A stretch of 64,000 nucleotides of DNA, taken from the NCBI GenBank assembly GCA_029262275.1, contig JAJCZS010000007.1, positions 122,785 through 186,784 on the forward strand, read 5' to 3'. A program made the translations under genes and the position numbers. The number at the start of each line of letters is the position of its first letter. Position 1 is the first letter of the stretch. The notes beneath the pieces are model-generated. The model did not search any database, had not been told where the DNA came from, and was given only the letters and a program-made list of their open reading frames with translations. Shown here one piece after another: positions 57,396 to 64,000 of this stretch. The stretch comes from Deltaproteobacteria bacterium (lineage in GTDB: Bacteria > Desulfobacterota_D > UBA1144 > Nemesobacterales > UBA2774).

Positions 57396-60053
57396 ATGAA
57401 TAAGCCAGATAACTTAGCAATAGATACAACCGAGTCGAGTAAAGATATTAAGCTCAGACTAATACGTAAAGAAAATGAGCTAAGAGAGCTCCATACCAAA
57501 AAAGCCAAGCGTGATAGAGCCTTATCCGGAAGCATGCTTGCTAAAAAACGAGCCGAAATAATTGATAAATTAATAAAGCAGGCCATTGTACAGCAAGGGT
57601 ATAAAGATCTTAAGAATGTAGCTTTACTTGCTATTGGTGGTTACGGAAGAAACGAGCTATGTCCTTATTCCGATATAGATTTGATGTTTCTCTATAAACC
57701 ACGTAATAAGGCTTTTGCAAAAGAAGTTACTGAGAAACTTCTTTACCTTCTCTGGGATTTAAATCTAGATATTGGCCATTCTGTCAGGACTATTGATGAA
57801 TGCCTGGAACTTTGTGTAGATGAAGATGCAGATACCACTATATTAACATCTGTTTTAGACAGCAGATTTCTTTTTGGCGACAAAGATCTTTATCAGGATT
57901 TTGACAAGAGGCTTTTTAACGAATTGCTTCCTTCTTATTCATCTAAATTTATTCAGAAAAAGATTGAAGAGAATGAAGAGAGAATAAATAGATTTGGAAG
58001 GTCAATTTATCTTATCGAGCCCAATGTAAAAGAAGGGGAAGGGGGTCTAAGGGACATAAACTATGCCCTATGGATAGCACAGGCCAGGTATAAGGTTAAG
58101 AGCTTTGAAGAGCTTCTTCCTAAGGGAATTTTGCTCGAAAAAGACCTTAAAGTCTTTGAAAAAGGTCTCAATTTTCTTCTCCTCATTAGATCTGAGTTGC
58201 ACTATCTTTCTCAAAGAAGGGAAGATCGCTTGGGCTTTGAGTTCCAGGAAAAGATCGCCAAGTTTTTAGGATTCAGAGATGCAGAACTTCCTGCTGTTGA
58301 AAGGTTTATGAAGATTTATTATCTAAGAGCGCATGATATAAGAGAGCAATCCAGAACACTTATTGAGAAATGTTTGGCTGGGCAAGGAGTAAAAACCCGT
58401 GGCCCCAAAACTACATATCTCGAGCATGAATTTATTATTAAATCCGGAATGCTATCAGTATCTAATTCCAATGTTTTTAATAACGATCCCGCTAACTTAA
58501 TGAGGGCTTTTGAGTTTGCTGACAAACATGGTATTCGAATGAGCACATATCTTGTTGATTTAATTAGGGAAAATGTAAGCCGTACTGCTATTGATGATAG
58601 TGTTAGAACGAACCCTGATTTTAATGCTTCATTCCTTCGGATTCTTAGAAAAGGTAAGAACGTTGCTGACACACTTTTTGAAATGAATCGTCTTAAGCTC
58701 CTGGGTTATTTTATTCCAGAGTTTGGCAAAATAGTTTGTATGGTGCAGCACGATGCTTACCACGTCTACACCGTTGATGTTCACTCCATATTTATGGTGA
58801 GGGAGATAGAGAATCTTCTGAATTATACACATGAAGAGGAATTTCCACTATTAACTAAAACTGCAGAGTCTCTGATGAAAAAGCATGTACTTTATCTGGC
58901 GTGTCTTTTTCATGATATGGGAAAGGGCGAGGGAAGAAACCATTCTCAGAAGGGTGCGGCCATGATCCCAGGTATATCTAAACGGATGGGTTTATCTAAA
59001 GAGGATAGTGAACAGCTGGAATTTTTGGTAAAGCATCACTTAATAATGACACATTTCTCACAAAGGCGAGACATCCATGACTATAGCATGATTGTAAGAT
59101 TTGCAAGATCGGTAAAAACTCTGGAAACATTGTCTTTGCTCTATCTTCTCACTTTTGCAGATGTCAGATCTGTTGGCCCTGACGTGTGGACAAACTGGAA
59201 AGGAATGTTACTTAAAGAGCTTTATATAAGAACAGCCAAGGTGCTTCAGGAAGGTGGAGAATTTAAGAAAGAGGAGCCTAAGGACAGACTTAAAAGAGTA
59301 ACTGAGGAAGTAATAAAAATTCTAGGAAGGAAAGTAACCAAAACTAATGTCAGAAGCATTCTTTCTAAAATGCCTGATTCATACTTCATGGGATTTTCTC
59401 CGCGTAAGATATCGAGCCATGTTGAATTTATAGACAAATCAAAGGGAGTGATAGGATTCGATTTGTCATTTTATCCTAATCAGGAGTTCGATGAGCTTAC
59501 AATCTGGGGGAAGAATGTACGGGGAATTTTCTCAAGACTTTGCGGAGTTATTAGAGCCAGTGGTTTTAATATTCTAGGGGCCAGAATTGCGACAAGGAAA
59601 GATGGAAGAATCTTGGATGTTTTTTATGTAAATAGCTTAGGCAAATCAAGTGGCGGAGAAGATGAGCTTTGCAAGAAGCTAGACACTAATCTAAAAGGGG
59701 TATTGTCAGGAAAACTTGATTTGGAAAAGCTGGTTGCACGAAGAAAAAAAGACAGATCGCATTATCGCAAAAAGGTTCCTCAATATCCAACACGAATAGA
59801 AGTGGACAATGAAGCCTCAGACCAAGCCACTGTAATTGACATCTATACATATGATAGGGCTGGACTACTCTATGATATTACGAAAACAATGAGTGAGCTT
59901 AAACTATCAATAGAATATGCAAAAGTTTCTACAAAAGTAGATCAGGTTGTCGATGCTTTCTACGTTTTAGATAGTAAGGGAAAGAAAGTTACTGATAAAG
60001 AAAGAATCGAAGATATAAAAGCAGCCATATTTAACTCCATATCCAATGGATGA
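57396..60053 (+). CDS. glnD: [Protein-PII] uridylyltransferase / uridylyl-removing enzyme
   Basis: GGYGRNELCPYSDIDLMFLY, EGEGGLRDINYALWIAQARYK, HDMGKGEGRNHSQKGA (HD), two C-terminal ACT-like segments. Confidence 0.95.
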   Translation: MNKPDNLAIDTTESSKDIKLRLIRKENELRELHTKKAKRDRALSGSMLAKKRAEIIDKLIKQAIVQQGYKDLKNVALLAIGGYGRNELCPYSDIDLMFLYKPRNKAFAKEVTEKLLYLLWDLNLDIGHSVRTIDECLELCVDEDADTTILTSVLDSRFLFGDKDLYQDFDKRLFNELLPSYSSKFIQKKIEENEERINRFGRSIYLIEPNVKEGEGGLRDINYALWIAQARYKVKSFEELLPKGILLEKDLKVFEKGLNFLLLIRSELHYLSQRREDRLGFEFQEKIAKFLGFRDAELPAVERFMKIYYLRAHDIREQSRTLIEKCLAGQGVKTRGPKTTYLEHEFIIKSGMLSVSNSNVFNNDPANLMRAFEFADKHGIRMSTYLVDLIRENVSRTAIDDSVRTNPDFNASFLRILRKGKNVADTLFEMNRLKLLGYFIPEFGKIVCMVQHDAYHVYTVDVHSIFMVREIENLLNYTHEEEFPLLTKTAESLMKKHVLYLACLFHDMGKGEGRNHSQKGAAMIPGISKRMGLSKEDSEQLEFLVKHHLIMTHFSQRRDIHDYSMIVRFARSVKTLETLSLLYLLTFADVRSVGPDVWTNWKGMLLKELYIRTAKVLQEGGEFKKEEPKDRLKRVTEEVIKILGRKVTKTNVRSILSKMPDSYFMGFSPRKISSHVEFIDKSKGVIGFDLSFYPNQEFDELTIWGKNVRGIFSRLCGVIRASGFNILGARIATRKDGRILDVFYVNSLGKSSGGEDELCKKLDTNLKGVLSGKLDLEKLVARRKKDRSHYRKKVPQYPTRIEVDNEASDQATVIDIYTYDRAGLLYDITKTMSELKLSIEYAKVSTKVDQVVDAFYVLDSKGKKVTDKERIEDIKAAIFNSISNG

Positions 60054-60093
60054 GTTGTTTCCTTTAGTCCATATTACCTATACTCTACTATAA

Positions 60094-61692
60094 ATGAATA
60101 ATAAGATGAAGACCGAAATTCATACAGATTTTTTAATCATCGGCAGTGGTCTTGCCGGTCTCTATGCTGCACTATATGCATCTAAATTTGGTGCCGTCAT
60201 ATTGCTGACCAAGTCCACAATTGAAGAGAGTAATTCATTTTGGGCTCAAGGGGGTATTGCCGCTGCAATGGATCCTGAAGACTCTACCTGGTTTCATATT
60301 GAAGATACATTAAGAGCCGGAAGAGGACTTTGCAACAGAGAAGCCGTAGAGATACTTGTTGAGGAAGGCAGGGACCGGGTTATAGATATGATGGAACTTG
60401 GCATGGAGTTCGATACAGGTGATAGAGGGCTTGAGCTAGGTCTTGAAGGTGGGCATACAAAAAGACGTGTTCTTCATGCAGGAGGCACCTCAACAGGAAG
60501 AGAAATGGTCAGGTTTTTGATCGCTGCTGTCGAAAATAATCCCTCCATTACCAAGTACGAAAATACAGGTGTTGTTAAATTTCTATCCGACAATGATAGA
60601 TGCTTTGGTGCAGTGGCAATGGATCAAGATTATAATTCAAATATAATACTCTCCAAATCTACAATACTTGCTACAGGAGGAGCCTCCGCGCTTTATAAAA
60701 GAACAACAAACCCAAAAGGATCGGTTGGAGAAGGGATAGCCTTAGCCTATCAGGCAGGTGCTGAGATAACAGATATGGAGTTTGTGCAGTTCCATCCTAC
60801 AGCTTTTTATAGTGAAGGGGGGGAGAGTTTTTTAATTAGTGAAGCACTAAGGGGGGAGGGTGCATATCTTCTAAACAGCGAAGGGAAAAGGTTCATGACT
60901 GAGTATAGTGAATATTCGGAGCTTGCCCCAAGAGATGTTGTCTCCCGCTCTATATTCTCTGAGATGAATAAATTTGGAGACAATAATGTTTATTTAGACT
61001 TAAGACATATAGAATCTGACTACATAATAAACAGATTCTCAAACATCTATAATTTCTGCTTGAATTACGGTGTTGATATTACTAAAGATTTAATCCCAGT
61101 AGCACCTGCTGCCCACTATACAATAGGTGGGGTGAAAACAGGGCTTTATGGGGAGACCAATATAAAAGGCTTGTTTGCGTGTGGAGAGGTTGCTAGCACG
61201 GGGGTGCATGGGGCCAACAGGCTTGCCAGCAACTCACTTCTTGAGTGTGTAGTTTTTGCACGGCGGGCAGTAGACGGTGCCTTGCAAAGCTCGGATGATG
61301 AATACAATAATTTTTATAATCCCAAAGAGTTATATGCACAAGAAATGGAGCTTGAATATTCAGAGTCACAATCAAACTCGCTATCTGAAATAAAGCGAGA
61401 AGTCTCGCAGATTCTAAATAGTGATGTAGGTATTGTGAGAACTAAAGGCGGAGTTTTAAGGGCTATTAAAAATATAGAAAACATTTCGAAATCTATAGAG
61501 GAATTCTCTGGATACTATAGACTTAAGCTCAATATGGCTCTAGATGTCTCACTTTTAATTGCAAAATTTGCTCTAATTAGGGAAGAGTCAAGGGGTGTGC
61601 ATATAAGGCAAGATCACCCGGGTGAGAATAAGGACTGGGAAAAACACATAGTTGTTAAAAAGGGAGAAGAATCTACGTTTGCACCTTTGTAA
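60094..61692 (+). CDS. nadB: L-aspartate oxidase
   Basis: DFLIIGSGLAGLYAALYASKFG, SFWAQGGIAAAMDPEDS, FVQFHPTAFY, GVHGANRLASNSLLECVVF. Confidence 0.96.
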   Translation: MNNKMKTEIHTDFLIIGSGLAGLYAALYASKFGAVILLTKSTIEESNSFWAQGGIAAAMDPEDSTWFHIEDTLRAGRGLCNREAVEILVEEGRDRVIDMMELGMEFDTGDRGLELGLEGGHTKRRVLHAGGTSTGREMVRFLIAAVENNPSITKYENTGVVKFLSDNDRCFGAVAMDQDYNSNIILSKSTILATGGASALYKRTTNPKGSVGEGIALAYQAGAEITDMEFVQFHPTAFYSEGGESFLISEALRGEGAYLLNSEGKRFMTEYSEYSELAPRDVVSRSIFSEMNKFGDNNVYLDLRHIESDYIINRFSNIYNFCLNYGVDITKDLIPVAPAAHYTIGGVKTGLYGETNIKGLFACGEVASTGVHGANRLASNSLLECVVFARRAVDGALQSSDDEYNNFYNPKELYAQEMELEYSESQSNSLSEIKREVSQILNSDVGIVRTKGGVLRAIKNIENISKSIEEFSGYYRLKLNMALDVSLLIAKFALIREESRGVHIRQDHPGENKDWEKHIVVKKGEESTFAPL

Positions 61693-61704
61693 ATTAATAT
61701 AACC

Positions 61705-62550
61705 ATGAAAGATATTGAAATGAACTGGGATGAGATTGATCCAATAATAGAAGGGTTCCTCAAAGAGGACATAGGCCCTGGTGACATTACTACAGATGCA
61801 ATTTTTTCTTCAGACGATTTATGTGAAGCTCGTATAATTGCCAAGGAAAATGGTGTTATTGCAGGGATTGATGTTGCAAAAAGACTATTTCAGAAATTAG
61901 ATGGAAATGTATCTTTTCCTCACAGCATAAATGAGGGTGATTATGTAGAGTCTGGTCAGGAAATTCTAAGAATCAAAGCGTTAGTCCGTACTGTGCTTTC
62001 AGGAGAGCGCCTGGCTCTCAATTTACTTCAAAGAATGTCGGGCATAGCTACTGCTACATCAAGATATGTAGAGGCGCTTAAGGGCTATCATACAAAGATT
62101 TTAGACACAAGGAAAACAGTGCCCGGACTTAGAATCTTAGATAAATATGCTGTATTGGCAGGAGGGGGGCAGAATCACAGATTTGGTCTCTATGATGCAG
62201 TTCTAATTAAAGATAACCATATAAATTCTGCTGGCAGCATCAAAAATGCCGTAAGTTTGGTGCGTAGTAAGTATGGAGATAAATTTAAAATAGAAGTTGA
62301 AACTTCAAGCCTGGATGAGGTCAAAGAGGCACTTGATTCAGGAGTTGATATTATTATGCTGGATAATATGACTACCTCTATGATGAAGGAAGCTGTTTTG
62401 GTTGTAGACGGGCGAGCTCTTACAGAAGCATCTGGAGGCATTACTTTAGAAGGCCTCTCGGAGATCGCAGAGACTGGAGTTGATTATATATCTGTTGGTG
62501 CTTTAACCCACTCTGTCCAAGCCCTGGACATATCCCTCTATATGGTATAA
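61705..62550 (+). CDS. nadC: Nicotinate-nucleotide pyrophosphorylase (carboxylating)
   Basis: FLKEDIGPGDITTDAIF, RLALNLLQRMSGIATAT, ILDTRKTVPGLRILDKYAVLAGGGQNHRFGLYDAVLIKDNH. Confidence 0.97.
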   Translation: MKDIEMNWDEIDPIIEGFLKEDIGPGDITTDAIFSSDDLCEARIIAKENGVIAGIDVAKRLFQKLDGNVSFPHSINEGDYVESGQEILRIKALVRTVLSGERLALNLLQRMSGIATATSRYVEALKGYHTKILDTRKTVPGLRILDKYAVLAGGGQNHRFGLYDAVLIKDNHINSAGSIKNAVSLVRSKYGDKFKIEVETSSLDEVKEALDSGVDIIMLDNMTTSMMKEAVLVVDGRALTEASGGITLEGLSEIAETGVDYISVGALTHSVQALDISLYMV

Positions 62551-62599
62551 TTACCCCCCTTAACTTATACGGATTAATGTATATATTAAGAGTAAGACG

Positions 62600-63568
62600 A
62601 TGAATGATACAATGAAGCTTGAAGAAGAAATTAAGAGGCTAAAGAAAGAAAAAAACGCTGTGATTTTAGCCCATAATTATCAACTACCCGAAGTTCAAGA
62701 CATAGCGGACTTCACAGGGGATTCTCTTGCCCTCTCACAGGAAGCTGCTGATACTGAGGCAGATATCATTGTTTTTTGCGGCGTCCATTTTATGGCAGAG
62801 ACGGCGTCTATAATATCTCCTGATAAAAAGGTGCTTATCCCTGATGAGAAAGCCGGATGTTCACTAGCTGATACAATTAATGCTGAGCAATTAAAGAGTT
62901 GGAAGAAAGAAAACCCGAACTCCGTAGTAGTCTCCTATGTTAATACAACTGCTGAAGTGAAAGCGCTTAGTGATTATTGCTGTACTTCTGCAAATGCAGT
63001 TCATATTGTGAACTCAATTCCTGAAGATAAAGAAATACTATTTCTTCCTGATATGTTTTTGGGTGCCTATGCTGCTAAGGTAACTGGCCGAAAAATAGAT
63101 ATATGGCCAGGAGAGTGCCACGTTCATGCTGGAATTAGAAAACAGGATCTAGATGATATGCAGCACACACATCCGGAGGCTGAAATGATAGTACATCCCG
63201 AGTGTGGATGCACTACTAATTTACTCTATCAAGCCGAGAATGGTGCTTCTACAAACGGCAATGGCAATGGAAATGGTCACATCAAGTTTCTCTCAACCGG
63301 AGGAATGCTTAAGCATGCTAAAGAGTCTCCATCTAAAGAATTTATTATAGCTACGGAAACGGGCATGTTGCACAGGCTTAGAAAAGATAACCCGGATAAA
63401 GTTTTTCATCCAGCAAGAGAGAGTGCTGTTTGTAAATATATGAAAATGATTACCCTTCCAAAGGTGTTACGATCTCTTGAAGAAGAGATTGTTGAGGTTA
63501 AAGTTCCATTAGATATTGCACTACAAGCCAAGAAATCGATTGACCGAATGCTAGAGATAACTAGCTAA
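62600..63568 (+). CDS. nadA: Quinolinate synthase
   Basis: NAVILAHNYQLPEVQDIADFTGDSLALSQEAA, FCGVHFMAETASIISPDKKVLIPD, MIVHPECGC, FLSTGGML. Contains NGNGNGNG insert. Confidence 0.96.
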   Translation: MNDTMKLEEEIKRLKKEKNAVILAHNYQLPEVQDIADFTGDSLALSQEAADTEADIIVFCGVHFMAETASIISPDKKVLIPDEKAGCSLADTINAEQLKSWKKENPNSVVVSYVNTTAEVKALSDYCCTSANAVHIVNSIPEDKEILFLPDMFLGAYAAKVTGRKIDIWPGECHVHAGIRKQDLDDMQHTHPEAEMIVHPECGCTTNLLYQAENGASTNGNGNGNGHIKFLSTGGMLKHAKESPSKEFIIATETGMLHRLRKDNPDKVFHPARESAVCKYMKMITLPKVLRSLEEEIVEVKVPLDIALQAKKSIDRMLEITS

Positions 63569-64000
63569 TACCCTGCTGTTAAACCCCCAGGCCTTCTTGG
63601 GTCTGAAGCCCCGTACATATATTCCCCTTTTTTCATAATGCTCTCAGCGACGCCAATAGTTGAGCCTACTTCAACTCTATATCCCATGTCGGTTAGGATT
63701 TTTATCGTATCCCCACTTAATCCTCTCTCAACCATTAGTACATCAGGCAGCCATTGGTGGTGTACCCTTACGGCATTTGTAGCCTCAGCAATGTTCATAT
63801 CAAAATCAATAACATTAACTATTATCTGAAGCACAGTAGTGATGATTCTGCTTCCCCCAGGGCTTCCGGTAATTAGATAAGGTTTCCCATCTTTCATAAC
63901 AATAGTAGGGCTCATAGAGCTGAGCATTCTTTTCTCTGGCTCTATTGAATTAAGTTTGCCGCCTACAAGACCGTAGGCATTTGGTACACCAGGTTTTGCA
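63565..64000 (-). CDS. ggt: Gamma-glutamyltransferase, C-terminal part (runs off window end)
   Basis: GKPYLITGSPGGSRIITTVLQIIVNVIDFDMNIAEATNAVRVHHQWLPD; frame is open to the window edge (...GKLNSIEPEKRMLSSMSPTIV). Confidence 0.93.
   Translation of the reverse strand, partial: AKPGVPNAYGLVGGKLNSIEPEKRMLSSMSPTIVMKDGKPYLITGSPGGSRIITTVLQIIVNVIDFDMNIAEATNAVRVHHQWLPDVLMVERGLSGDTIKILTDMGYRVEVGSTIGVAESIMKKGEYMYGASDPRRPGGLTAGY

Overview
The window is a 64-kb chromosomal segment from an AT-rich bacterium. It is dominated by housekeeping and metabolic genes on both strands. I see no CRISPR array, transposase, integrase or prophage module. Landmarks are: selO; a pcrA/uvrD-type helicase; tRNA-Gln(TTG) and tRNA-Val(GAC); thrS-infC-rpmI-rplT; a TetR/aminotransferase pair; an MdlA/YheI-like ABC half-transporter; a folate block (pteridine reductase-folB-folK); a near-complete pentose-phosphate gene cluster (ppgK, tkt, tal-pgi fusion, HAD, rpiA, rpe, gnd, zwf, pgl); ispH; a GHMP kinase that resembles plant galacturonokinase more than galactokinase; a second ABC half-transporter with complementary degenerate motifs; tsaD; thiC; amtB behind a near-consensus sigma-54 promoter; ruvX; trxA; a PduO-type adenosyltransferase; glnD; nadB-nadC-nadA; and the 3' part of ggt. 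No clearly new multi-gene defence or mobile system is visible. The best leads are: the repeat-built C-terminal tail on IF-3 with an exact 45-bp tandem duplication; the galacturonokinase-like kinase; the two ABC half-transporters about 29 kb apart whose defects map to the same composite ATP site; the lysozyme-motif lipoprotein; the duplicated-domain secreted protein; the PPP cluster with a HAD enzyme of unknown function; and several perfect intergenic inverted repeats. Taxonomy was not determined. All family calls come from reading motifs, not from searches.
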